From the NCBI GenBank assembly GCA_024138025.1, contig JAMXBD010000394.1, positions 124,001 to 188,000 on the forward strand: 64,000 nt of DNA. Direction: 5' to 3'. Origin of the DNA: Combretum micranthum (Eukaryota; Streptophyta; Magnoliopsida; Myrtales; Combretaceae). This document shows positions 46,190 to 57,471 of this stretch, piece after piece. The notes beneath the pieces are model-generated. The model had not been told where the DNA came from and ran no database searches. It was given only the letters and a program-made list of their open reading frames with translations. Position 1 is the stretch's first letter; each line of letters begins with the position of its first letter. Both the position numbers and the translations under genes were made by a program.

Positions 46190-48362
46190 AAAGTTTTGTC
46201 CTCAAACTTGGAAATTCCTACTTGTGGTTCTAACACAAACTGGTTTTACTTGGTTTATGCTCATTCTTTCAAAAAGATCTCTTTTAATGATTTCCTCATT
46301 TCTTATCCTCTGAACTCTTGCGGAAATATCGGTATTGGTATATCTTCATAAGGAAAAATTCTCCCTTAAAAAAATTAACTTTTATAACTTGATTTCTTAA
46401 CCATTTAAATGGGGAATTGTTGCACATCTCCAATATGTTTATGTAATAATCAACTTCCTTCTCGTCTTATGATTACTTCCTATCTTTAAACTCACCTGAT
46501 TCTCATTTGAGGTTTTTAAGGTCCTTCTTTTCGATTCATCTTATTTCGTCTATCTTGTGCCTTTATCATCTACGAGATACTTGATTGTTCCTCCAAGGTA
46601 TTTGAATGGTTTTTCCTTGATAGTTTGTAGTATCAGGGGTCCAAAATTCTTTATTAGTTCCTCTTCGTTCCCCTTCCGCGTCCAGGTTTGTCATATCTCT
46701 GACTGATCTCTTTTGCTTTCATCTTTTCCCTTTAGAGAGCGTTATATTGACCGATTATGACACGAACCATCTTTGTGAGTTACTCAATGTATACCATAAG
46801 CATCCTTGCCTTCTTGTTATCATTTGTGAGAAATTCAAAATCTTGAGAAGGTTAATTCCGTTTTCATTGAATTTCATAAACTTTTTCATCCTTTGGTGGT
46901 TTTTATTCCTTTATCCAAATTTCATTTCTTCTAATGTTCCTTGAACTTCGGTATATCTGAGTTCTTCTTGGATATGTTGTTGATCCCAAATTATGAACCG
47001 TACTCATGATTCTTTCTTACTAACTTCCTTGTCCTTAGTTATGCTAAATCATCCTTTAGCTTCCTTTAATACATCTTTCTTCCTCTATCCCTTCTTTATC
47101 CTTCGTATCTTCTTATCTAAGTTCTTTTATTATTTTTATACGGTTGATCTTAATATCCTACCGATGTGGTTCCTCTTTTAACCCTTGTTGTGAACTTCAA
47201 GGTTCGGCTTTTCAACTCCTTTTATTAATTTCCTATACTTAAGATTACATTCTTAGATTATCTCTTTCCTTCTTCAGGCTATATCACTATTCTTGAGTCC
47301 AGAAAGCATTACTAAAACTTGTGGGTTTATAAAGAATCTGAGGGTCATTCCTTCTTGATTTGATTCTTTGTTGGTGATATCGTGATCTTAATCTTGAGAA
47401 AGATGTGTTTGTTCCTTAAAAGGTTTTCACTCTGTTCCTTTCCGAAAGTTAACGCGTTGGCTTAGGGTTTTCTCCATTATAAGCTGGATGGGTATATTTC
47501 ATGATTGCATACTTCACTTCATAAGGTCTCGATTTTCTCGTTATGTTGTTTCTCCAACTTCCTTATAAGTCTATTTTCCATGTTTCTCTGAGTGAAATCT
47601 GTATTCAGAATTCTTTTCAAAACTTCTTATTGGAACTTATGAATGTCTCCAAAGGATAAATTTCTCTTCACTCTTTAGCTATTTAATTCCCTTTATCAAC
47701 TCGTAAGAATGTGTCTTTTCTTTTCTTATGTTAGCAGGTCCTTTGCTAAATATTCTCCTTTTTGTTTTGTAAGCTCTATGTTCTCCTTGTGTCTTCTTAT
47801 TGGGGTTTTACTTGAGAGGTATACATCTTATCCAAAAGATTACTTAATTCCATTATTCCTTAGAGTCACAGGTGACCTCATGTCCTTACGTCTTTATTGA
47901 AAGATTGACCATTTTTCTTAGGCATTTTCTTAAACTAGGTCGATTGTTTTGTCATTGGTAGTCTAGATGTACCGAAAGAATGTAACACTTTGAATTTCAA
48001 GAGAGTGAAACATTCTGATTTACTAAACTTCTTATGTACACAAGAGGGGATTATCGCTCCTATTCATCCACATAAAGAAAACTTTACACATCTCCGTTAC
48101 TTGAAATAAAGAAACAACATCAATAAAAGAAGGTTGGGGATTGACTAGTTCCCGCATCGCTGTTATAGCCTCTAATGTACTCCAAGGCAGTCAAGTTTTC
48201 ATTTCCTTTGTTCACTTCTTCACCTATCCATCGTCCCTGCAAGTTGTATACTCAAATTCCCGAAGCAGTAGGTCCAAGTCTGCTTTCACTTCTACTTCCA
48301 TTTCCTTTCTCCATTCTTATAGGAACAACTTCCTCTGATGATCTTGACAGAATATTCCTTCC
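46190..48362 (-). other. Non-coding interior of element C
   Basis: About 2.2 kb lie between gag and the PPT. No stretch on either strand shows protease, RT, RNase H, integrase or chromodomain motifs. The plus-strand ORFs of 60-73 residues are pyrimidine-rich noise. It may be replaced sequence or pol decayed beyond recognition. Confidence 0.65.
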
Positions 48363-49510
48363 TTATGGACAATTGTTGGCAAAATGTCCTTTCTGATTGC
48401 GAACATAGCAAGCATCTACCCTTCTGTTTGGGCATTTTGACATCTTATGGTTTGTATTTCCACAGAAGAAACACTTTCCAAATAGCTGGGGGCACTTCTT
48501 CGGGTAGTGTGCTTCATTGCACTTCCAACACTTAATATCTCTTGGTATGATCCTTCTATTGTCGTTCTTGATTTTCTTTGGTAGGGGCATGAGATGGGGT
48601 TCTACGTAAAACCTTCTCTCAACGATTGAGTCTTCTTCTTCTTCTTCTATTCTTTCTCTCCTTTTCCTTGCTCCTTCCACAATCTGGGCTCTTTCCACTA
48701 ATTCTCGAAAATTTCTTATGTCAAATTCTTCCAACTTCATCCTTAGGTCTTCGTCCAATCCTCCTATAAAGACTTGTCTTTTCAATTCTTCACTGCACTT
48801 ATAGGAGTCCGGTGCATATTGCAATAATCTACTGAACTCTGTTTCATATTGTTCGATTGTTCTTCCCTTTTGAGCAATTTACAAGAAGTCCGCGCTATAC
48901 CTTACTCGTAAACTTCCTGGGAAATAATTCTCCAAAAACTCATGTCTAAACATTTTCCCAAGTGATTGGAGTCATTAGATCTCTTTTCCTTGACTCTCAC
49001 CATATCCTAGCGTTTAGACGAAGCATGAATGTTCCATACTTGATTTGCAAAGGGGGCGGAACTTCATATGCATCAAAGGACATCTCTATTTGAGATAACC
49101 AATCTTTTGCCTCCTCTGGCTTGTCATAAGCTCCTTCAAAGAAGCGGTTACTTTTGATGAAGTTAGGTAACATGCTTTTGTATAGTCTTGGCGGTGGATA
49201 CGGAGGTAGGGGTGCACTTTGGCTATGCATGTTCCTATGCACAGATGCCTCTGTTGAAGCTTGTTGTGGTGGTGAGGTTGGTATAGATACTGGGGCTGTC
49301 GCTGATGCTGTTGCTGGTGTTGCTTGGTAGGGTGCTTGTGCTGGCATATTTTGCCTAATTTCTTCTAATACGTGGGTTAGGTGTCCTACGTGGCGTGTAA
49401 GTCCCTTTGAGGTGCAACGGCTCCTTGAACAGCAGGTTGATCTGCTTCTATGTCTGGTTGGTTAAAGGCGCTTCGTTCCCTTCTTCGTCTACTCCTATTT
49501 CGGCTGTTTT
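48363..49510 (-). pseudogene. gag: gag of element C (reverse)
   Basis: The N-terminus is arginine-rich (R-S-R-R-R-R-E-R-S) near 49490, interrupted by a stop. Segment 49347-48997 holds F-F-E-G-A-Y-D-K-P-E-E-A-K-D-W-L, the start of the capsid domain. Segment 48824-48363 holds the second half (Y-A-P-D-S-Y-K-C-S-E-E-L-K-R-Q) and the nucleocapsid. Knuckles CWKCNEAHYPKKC and CFFCGNTNHKMSKC are intact. The third, CYVRNQKGHFANNC, has Arg in place of the second Cys. The capsid middle around 48830-48990 is out of frame. Confidence 0.85.
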
Positions 49511-50178
49511 AAACTTTCCTAAGTCAGGTTTTATAAAGTTTTGATAACTTAACTAAATTTTTGCCGGAAATTGGTGGGTATAACGGAAAGTTAAATATGC
49601 ATAAAAGCTAACAAAATTTAAATCAAAACAATTTCTGAAATCAAACTCAAAGCATCATCATAGAAATAAAGTTCATACATGAAATCGGAAATAAGACAAA
49701 TTACAAAAAGAAAATCATATGGAAAATAGCAAACATTGTTCCGAGAATTAAAAGATAGACCAAGATCATGGATCTGGTCTATGATTACAAAATCTAAGCT
49801 GGACTTCTAGGGATATGCTCCTTTCCTTCCCTCCTTTCTTCATTCTTCTGGTGCATCTCCCGAGTTGCTGCTGGACGATCCTGGGTTCAAACTCCTCATG
49901 ATTGGTTGAAGTGTTTTCTTCTCTTTCGTTCTCTCTCCCATTCTTTTTCGTGATAGGCAATCAGTTCCTCATCCGTCATTACTGGTGCTATCTCATCAAT
50001 GGTCTTCAAAGTGATTGTTCCTTCGGTCTCCCTATTGTTGTTTTCATTTGCCGGAGCATTTTCTGTATATTGTGGAGTCTACTCCTTGTCCTCCCCGAAC
50101 ATGTCTTCCTTCTAGGTAGCGAATGATTCTTAACTCATCGTTAGTCCAAGGTTCCTCGATCCTACGGGGCTTGGTTCC

Positions 50179-50849
50179 TTATCTCTTGCGCGGTCTTTCT
50201 TCTTGATTTTCCTCTGAGTCCTCACCGGATTCACCATCCGAACTGTCACTCGCCTCCCACATTGGTTCATCTCTTATCACTGTTCCATCTTCTCGCAATC
50301 GTAGGGCCTCGTTCATTCCTAATTGGATCCCTGTCAAGGTAGGTGGCTCGGTGGATACTTCTGTTGGGGGGTCGTAGTATTCCTTGATATACTCCATGCC
50401 AATGGAAAGTATCGTTGAGGTCGGCCCTCATCCATTCGAGGTAATCCATCAAATCATCATGGGCATAGACAAACATCGGTCCGATCTTAGTCCAGGTCCG
50501 AAAATCCTGTGGGGTTCGTCCTCCTTCTTCTCTAAGAACGAAGGTTGCTTCCTTCAGCATTGGTCGGTGGTCTGCGATAGCAATGATTCGTTCCACAGCA
50601 TATATTACTTCCAATTCGGTCATCCTTTTGCCTATAGGGCAGTTGTGAATAGTTCGTAACACTCCTTTCCACTCGGTTTGCATCATTCCCCTTCTTCCAG
50701 ATTTGGAACATTTCTCGAATGGTCTTAGGTTGTCCAGTTAGGGCAAATTCTTCACATAAATCTCTAAGTCTCATTTGGAAATTTTCTGGTGTTTCGAAGG
50801 GTCCTTTTCGAAAGTTCTTGGCTTGGAGATGGGCCTCATCTATGGTGAT
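50179..50849 (-). pseudogene. ORF upstream of gag, element C (reverse)
   Basis: This is the counterpart of the 277-aa ORF of element A. It opens after 'TTACGTAG' with an acidic-basic lead, then R-L-R-D-L-C-E-E-F and Q-I-W-K-K-G, in one frame. It continues in a second frame (50686-50267) with A-V-E-R-I-I-A, D-F-R-T-W-T-K-I-G-P-M-F-V-Y-A-H-D-D. A third frame (50397-50179) gives an acidic C-terminus ending in R-P-R-K-R. Frame changes near 50690 and 50390 look like small indels. The resemblance at several sites between two diverged elements suggests a real protein family. Confidence 0.7.
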
Positions 50850-50975
50850 CTACGTAAAAGAAAGGTAGTAGAAGACTTATTCTACCCATTCTATTTCATC
50901 TAGGTTTTTCTTGTTTCTATCTAAGTCAATTCTTCTTAAGTCCATTTCTATAATTATGATTCCTAGGTTCTTAAA

Positions 50976-50991
50976 CCATGCTCTGATACCA
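50976..50991 (-). other. Primer-binding site, element C
   Basis: On the minus strand TGGTATCAGAGCATGG is a perfect plant iMet-type PBS, 8 nt inside the 5' LTR. Confidence 0.95.
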
Positions 50992-52069
50992 ACTTAAACT
51001 GTCACGCCCTAATGGGTACCCTAAACGTGACAGTCCGCCACACTCAATATTAAAGCTTAAGTATGACAACCTCAGCCATTCCCAAAAGCTTTTATATTAA
51101 GTGTAAGGCGTACTTTCACAACTTTAGAGGACCTTATATGAATTATGAAGCTTAAGGAGATACGGAAAACATATTAAAGAAAAGAGGATTCACAATATTT
51201 GTTCATTTATGGCAAAGACTTTACAAACTAGGGACAACTCCCCAAATTACTAATCTATCATATGAATATTTGCTGTGATACTATGCTATACTTATCTAAG
51301 TTTCTAATGTTCAAAAGGGATTACCTGCCGCATTGGTCCACGTGGCCTTAACCATAAGTAAGGAAACTGCAAAAAATCATCTATCGAGGTATAAGCTATA
51401 AGCTTAGTGAGTAATTCCCAAAATTCATACTCGAAGAAATTATCAATCAAGTTTATTATTCAAACTATGAAATGCAACAGCCACGTGAGCATACAAGACA
51501 TATGACTTTCCGGGAATCATATGTTGAATGAATTACGCCCTTCATTCGGGGTTGGGTATTCAGGCCAATTACAGCCACAACTTTTAAAACACTTTTATAG
51601 ATCTTACGGCTCCTATACGCCATCAAAAACTTGTAGTTATTACAGGCTCTTATAGCCACCAATTTAAGTAGTTCTTACTGGCTCCTACTCGCCACTGATT
51701 TAAGTAGTTCTTACGGCTCCTACTCTCCACTGACATGTATACCGGTTATGTCTACCACCACTATTATACACTTGTCCCACCAATTGTATAGTAATGAATG
51801 CGATGTGACTCAACATATGAAGTGCATGAATAATTTCTTTAGTTAAAGCCTAGTAGTTACATTTAACTTCTTTCAAGTGATCAATCAATTTCAAACATTT
51901 CAAGATATTAATTCACATACAACTTTATTACAAACAAATCGAGTTTCGATATACTTAGTATTCTTTCAACATATTATCATACACTTCCTTTTGATTTTTC
52001 TTAAATTCTAGTGCAACTAATTTACAAGCACAATCAAGAGTATGAAAAAATAACGGGGAATAAACTCAC

Positions 52070-52169
52070 GATGCCATTATCGTCTATTCCTCTAAGCGGA
52101 TGAGTCGTTCATACACTCCACTTAATCGTAATAGTTCTCTGGGTAAAAGGAATCCTTCCTCGAGGTTAC
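52070..52169 (-). other. LTR micro-exon, element C 5' LTR
   Basis: ATG at 52077-52075 is followed by GCA-TC and the GTGAGT donor at 52069. A 1-nt insertion near 52147 breaks the short ORF that is intact in the other LTR. Joining to the acceptor ending at 50850 does not give an open frame as the sequence stands. Confidence 0.55.
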
Positions 52170-54046
52170 CTAACCAAAGAAAAATACCACAATGAGTTTT
52201 TTCTTGATGATTTTCTTGAATTTTGACAAAACAATATCAAAGAACGTTAAAGTTCGTATAGAAAATGTTCCAACTTAAAATGGCCATAACTTGGTCATTT
52301 TAACTCGGAATCGCGATATAATATACCGATTTCCACCTATTCGAAAAGATCTACCCATTTCCAAAGTTATTTCCAACAAACAAAGCCATATAGGCTCCGA
52401 AAAAGTGGCGACAAAATTCACCACGGATTTCCAAGTAAAAACAACTTTGGTTCAAGAAATCAAAATTTGTTTGATAAATACTTAGTTATCTATATAGTTG
52501 AAAAAATTCTCTTTTTATAACTATATAACTCATATTTAAGCATGCTCAAGTGTCTTGTTGTCCAATTTATTTTTTTCTTAGGTAAAATAATGTCGGGTTG
52601 AAGCTTTTTGAAAATTGTTTTTGCAAATTTCTTTGAAATGAATACCTTGTTTTCTTTATTTTCTAAAACGTTTCATGTTGGTTTTATTTATTCTTTTCTT
52701 AGTGACCTTTGAAAATAAAGTTTTCTACTTTCTAAGTTACATTAATACTATACTTGAAGTTTTCTAGGAAATATGCTATTCTTCATTTTTCTTGTGTAAA
52801 TTCCTTTGTTACTTGTTTTGCAAAAATCCTTACTTGATATTTCTCATTCTTTTTCTCATGTCCCATATTTTTCAAAGATAATCATCCATGCATGAAAATT
52901 TGTTTTCTTCATAAAAAACAATGTGGAACAATTAAGGACTTTTTGTAGAAAAACTAATTTCGATAATCTTATTGACTTCTTCTTGTAATTTGAAAAGAAA
53001 TAACTTTATTATTTTCAAACCATAAATCTTCTTTGCCTATTTTTTACAAAGGTCTTACTTAAAAATTTCCTTAGTCATCCATTATTTTTCTTTCTTATGA
53101 AAAGAACCATTTTTGTCAACAAAAATATTTTCTTTTGAAAAATAGGTGGGATAAGGATCTATGTGGCTTTTCAAAGTAAAAATAGTTTATAAAATTTATA
53201 GTGAGTTCTTTTGTAACATGAAAAGGAATGAGTTTATTTTATGCTGCTTTATAGATTTTATACTTTACATAAACTTATTTCTAAGTGACAAAATTCTTCT
53301 TTTGTTTAAATAAAATTATGACAACAATCTAAATGAACATGATTATGAGAATAATAATAACAAAATAACATAAAGCATAATAATAAAGTCAAGTATTGGA
53401 GTCTTAGCTTTTCAAGGCTCCCGGGACTAAGAAGTAAACTAGTCCCATATAAATTGAAAGAAAGAAAAAGCTTGTTTTGACTTGATGAGGACAAGTCTAA
53501 GACTAGAGACTAGTCTTAAAAACAACTTGGAATAAATAAATTGCATTGAAGTAAATAAATTGCATGAAAGGTAAATAAATTACAAGATTATGAGCTTATA
53601 TGCTCTAAATAGTATATATAGCTATATAGATATAGTAGATAGTTATGAACATAAAAGAGACATAAATGAACATAAGAGAAACATAAATGAATATAAAGGA
53701 AACATGAACATAAAGGAATTATGGTTATGAACAAAGACAAAGTATGAACCTATTATTGCTTTCTTAACCTTCATGGTTTTAGAAAACACACATTAAGCTC
53801 ATACTAAGTAGATGAACATGAAGAAAGCTTAGAAGATTTTCTTGAAGAAAGCTTACTTAAAGAGAGACTAAAGAGAGCTTTTCTTGTAAGAACTTCTTGA
53901 AGAGAATTCTTGAGAGATTTTGAGAGAGTAATTTTAGTGTAGAAGTGGTGTGAAAGAAGTGAAAGAGGAAGGGGGTATTTATAGGAAATTGAGTAGGGGT
54001 TTTTGTGTGATTAAATTAAAGAAAAATTGAAACAAATTGATGGCAT

Positions 54047-54073
54047 GGGGGGGGGGGGGGGGGGGGGGGGGGG
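54047..54073 (+). repeat. 27-nt poly-G tract, element C 5' LTR
   Basis: G27, the homologue of the tract at 45527-45554. The one-base length difference is typical of homopolymers. Confidence 0.9.
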
Positions 54074-54757
54074 AAGGTAGCACTGGCCATTGTCCTTTAG
54101 AAAGGGAATGTGATTTAATTTTGTGACTTTTTGATAAATGAAAGATGTAATGTGTAAAGTAGATATGATGTAAAGTTATGGGAAAGATAAAAAGTTAAGA
54201 TTATAGGTTATGTAGAGCGTAAGAGTAGGTGTAAGAAAAAGTAGAGATAAAAGAATAGTGTAGAATAGTAATGAATAGTGTAATGTAAAGTAGATATGAC
54301 AATTAAAGTACCGGTAGTAAGAAAATACACGTATAATAGCTATATCTGTTATTTTTACTTGCCAAAAAATTACGAAACTGATATTTTTGGAAAACTTATA
54401 TTTTTACGAGTCTAACGGTATATTCGGAATATTTTTACTATTCCAGGCCTCCGGACATGTTTTTCGAGAACTGTGTCCATTCGGGTTCGAAGGACACCCG
54501 AATTTCGCGAAACTGAAATTTTTATAAAACCTATGGTTATTATGAACTATTTTAGCTAATTATCCTAATTTCGTTTTCCAGGGCCAAAGAAAACGGCAAT
54601 GCCGAATTTAGATGGATACGATAAACTAGGGTTTTGTTGACCTTTAGGGTTTCGTTTGACTTCCGGTTTAGGTTTTATGCTAAACCGATTCCGAAAATTT
54701 AGGGGTTTACAAATTGTGCATTCCTTAATTCTACTTGGGTTCAGATTATTTGTAGGA

Positions 54758-56086
54758 ATGGCTTCGAGACAAAAGCGACAAAAGACCACTAACGCCTTTA
54801 CATCGAGTTCACAGAACCAAAATCTGCTGTCTAGTTAGCAGTACACGAAGGATAGGAAGAAGAGGCTCATGAAAATGGATTTCTTAATACCCAGTTTTTA
54901 GACTGGTGCCTGCTGGATGAATTTGGGATCATTGACCAGATTAGAGAAATTGTCCAGGATCCAGCTTGGATCCGACTATTTGATTTTTGGGAGCCGGCAT
55001 ATAAGAACTTGACAATAGAGTTCTTGTCCACACTGAAGAACATTCCAGATAGAGAGGAGTCCACTTTCCAATTCCAGGTATTCGGGCATATTAGAGAGGT
55101 GAAATTGAAGCAGATAGGCCACTACTAGGACTGTATGATAATGAAGCAGACAATAGGAATCTGCTGAACAGTTGGCCTGAGGGGGCAGATCACATGACCC
55201 AGGAGGCATATTGGTTTCAGCTAGTAGGAGCAAATGAGCCCTTTGTCCCCTCCAGTCTTTGGCCACATCTTTCGTGCTGTTGAGCACAAGCTACTCCACC
55301 ATATTCTTACACACACCCTGAGTTGCAAGAAGACCAGTCACAGCAAGGTGACTACGTTCGACATGTTCTACTTGTTTAGCCTTATTAGAGGCTATAGGAT
55401 TGACCTTGGGGTGGAGGTAGCGAACTTTATATACCGGCAGGCAGATGACGAGGACTCGAGGCCTGTGTTGTGGAGGCTACATCACTAGACTGCTGAAAGG
55501 GATGGACATTTTTTAGCCTCCACAGGATGATGAGGTATTTGAGTGCAAGAAGATAACATCTGCACCATTCTGAGGCTAAGGATTGCTGAAAAACCCCAGA
55601 GGAGCACAGCCACCGGTTTTGGAGGAGGTCGAGTTCCAGGATATCTTTCCTGGAGATGCTCCATTTGAGATTCCATCCACATCCGCTCCTCCTCCTCCTG
55701 CAGGCACTTCATCAGCGTATGGTATGGACCAGCTTAGGCTAGATGTTGAGGAGCTAAAGCGCCAAAGCCAGGAGCTCGGGGATAGTCAAGAGAAGGAAAG
55801 GAAGAAGAATAAGAAGTTTCGGAAGACTATCTTTGAGGCGTTGAAGATGGCCATTTGCTGCATTAGCCCAGAGACAAGGGTTGGCATGACATATCAGACT
55901 TCCTCCGAGTCACTCACTCAGATAGGCTCAGTTCAGAGCACACATGGACAGCCAGCCCAGGAGACACTCAGAGACATACTCCTGAGGGTAGCAGCAGACA
56001 GGGTCCAGGGCCAGAGAGCTAGAGACCCTGCTAACTCTCATTTGATCTTTATTATTTTTATTCTTATTGGCCTGTATATTTATTGA
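54758..56086 (+). pseudogene. Envelope-like ORF of element B
   Basis: ATG at 54758 opens a basic, Ser-rich start (M-A-S-R-Q-K-R-Q-K) that meets TAG at 54836. The rest follows in pieces. At about 54960-55230 it resembles the Athila env-like or ORF-1 family (W-I-R-L-F-D-F-W-E-P, F-Q-V-F-G-H-I-R-E-V). At 55234-55488 it is helical. At 55583-56086 it has a Pro-rich stretch, a coiled coil (L-R-L-D-V-E-E-L-K-R-Q-S-Q-E-L) and a C-terminal hydrophobic segment L-I-F-I-I-F-I-L-I-G-L-Y-I-Y. That fits a single-pass membrane anchor. It is broken by at least three frame changes or stops. Whether these proteins ever act as envelopes in plants is unknown. Confidence 0.7.
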
Positions 56087-57459
56087 GTACCCAAGTTCCT
56101 GTGGGTGAACTCCTTTATTATTTTCTCTGCTTTTATTTTTGCTTTTATTTTTTTGTTTTTTTGTTTTTCTTTTGTAGTGATTTCAGGAAAGCCATCAAAG
56201 CAAATTCTCTTGCAATGCAAAATTTTGATGACTATGAAACGACTGACTTCAGGGAAGTATCCAATTCATTTCTTATTCCTTTCCTATTTTTTATTTGTTG
56301 CAAAATAGTGAGGACACTGTTTGGTTGAAGTGTGGGGGAAGCGAAAAATTGCATGAAGTGTTGAATTGAAGTGATAAATATGATCTATTGTCTGCTGTTA
56401 TTTTTATTTGAAAATCTTCACCTTGTACTTTTGGTTTGAAAGCAAATTATGAAGAAATTCTGCCAAATTTTTTTCAAAAATCTCTTCAAATTGGAGATAG
56501 TACAAAGTAAAGACTGAAAATCAATGAAATTGACTTGTGAAAGTATCTTACTCACCTGCTGTTGTGATTGGTTTACTAAGTTAAAATTAAGTTGTAAAAT
56601 CCTTAAGGAACAAGTTTACTTTATTTTTTACTTTGGAATTGGAAATTTAAGAGCTGGTCGAGTCCTTTTGTGAAAAATAAACAGGTATACTTCTTGGAAA
56701 TTTTAGTTTGTATATATTCTTTGAATTTTAACACTTAGTGAAAAAGGTAGAAGAAACTTTTAAACTTAGTGATCCTTCATAAAAATAAGTCTTTGATATT
56801 GTTATTGCATTCAAAAAGAAAGAAACAAGCATAGCCACTACTCCTCTGACTTGAAATTTTGAGTTATGAGTATCTGAACTTGAATGTTAAAGTGAGGAAG
56901 AGTTCTTAGGGCTATTTTGAAACCTGGTCACTTAGGTGATGAGCCTGGGATATGCCGACTCAATAAACTCACTGTAATGAGAAGGGAAGAATGGCAAAAG
57001 TTCAATTTTTGAGCTTTGAAAAGTAAAAAGATGGAGGCAAAAACCTCCCAAAAAGAAAAATGAATGCAAATATGCAAAGGAAGGAGACTTATAATAAAGA
57101 AGGAGAAATTCTAAGGAAAAAGTAGATACCACATGCTTTCATTTTGTGTTACTTAGAATATATATACAAAAACTAGAAATCCAATGAAGTTTAAATGAGT
57201 ATTTTTCCTTAGTGGATTGAGTATTTGCTTTTGAATAGAATGTTCTTTTGTTAAAAGTTGAGATTAAAACTTGTTTTGTTTGGATTAACTCCTAAATTTT
57301 GATCATAGTACTCTAATTACAAGAAATTGGTGTGGTTAGAGCAGTAGATACAAGAAAAACAAGTTAAAGAAATTGTGATTAAATTGGAAAAATTGTACCA
57401 TCTATAAGAGATTTCATGTTGTTCTTCATTATTTTGCTTGAGGACAAGCAAAAGTTCAA
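56087..57459 (+). other. Noncoding stretch between the env-like ORF and PPT, element B
   Basis: AT-rich with T-rich runs near 56130-56180. No convincing ORF or RNA gene is present. 'GTGTGGGGGAAG' near 56330 resembles the PPT and may be an older copy of it. Confidence 0.6.
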
Positions 57460-57471
57460 GTGTGGGGGAAT
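57460..57471 (+). other. Polypurine tract, element B
   Basis: 'GTGTGGGGGAAT' directly precedes the 3' LTR TGATAAG, the usual form in this lineage. Confidence 0.85.

Larger units (their letters stand above)
42460..54711 (-). mobile_element. Element C: gag-only, non-autonomous Ty3/gypsy element (reverse)
   Basis: It has two LTRs of about 3.71 kb, a perfect TSD AATTG (42455-42459 and 54712-54716), a perfect iMet PBS, a PPT and a 4.8-kb interior read on the minus strand. The interior has ORF1 (50849-50179) and gag (about 49510-48363), then 2.2 kb without recognisable protease, RT or integrase. This is the layout of terminal-repeat-with-gag elements. LTRs and gag are of the Tekay type. The two LTRs are nearly identical apart from small indels, so it is the youngest insertion here. 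Confidence 0.9.
51000..54711 (-). repeat. Element C 5' LTR (3712 bp)
   Basis: Right copy, from TGTCACGCCC to GGGGTTTACA, nearly identical to 42460-46173. Differences are largely one-base indels, many in homopolymers. Confidence 0.93.
41817..54755 (+). other. Predicted leader intron of the env-like ORF, holding element C
   Basis: The donor in 'ATCCAAGTAAGTTTTC' starts at 41817. The acceptor 'TTATTTGTAG' ends at 54755, 2 nt before the env-like ATG at 54758. Without element C and its TSD copy the intron would be 682 nt. Athila-type env-like ORFs are thought to need a spliced or separate transcript, so this fits. It is not experimentally supported here. Confidence 0.45.

Noticed and set aside
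48141..48535. Plus-strand ORFs of about 65-73 aa
   Set aside because: They are antisense to the gag nucleocapsid of element C.
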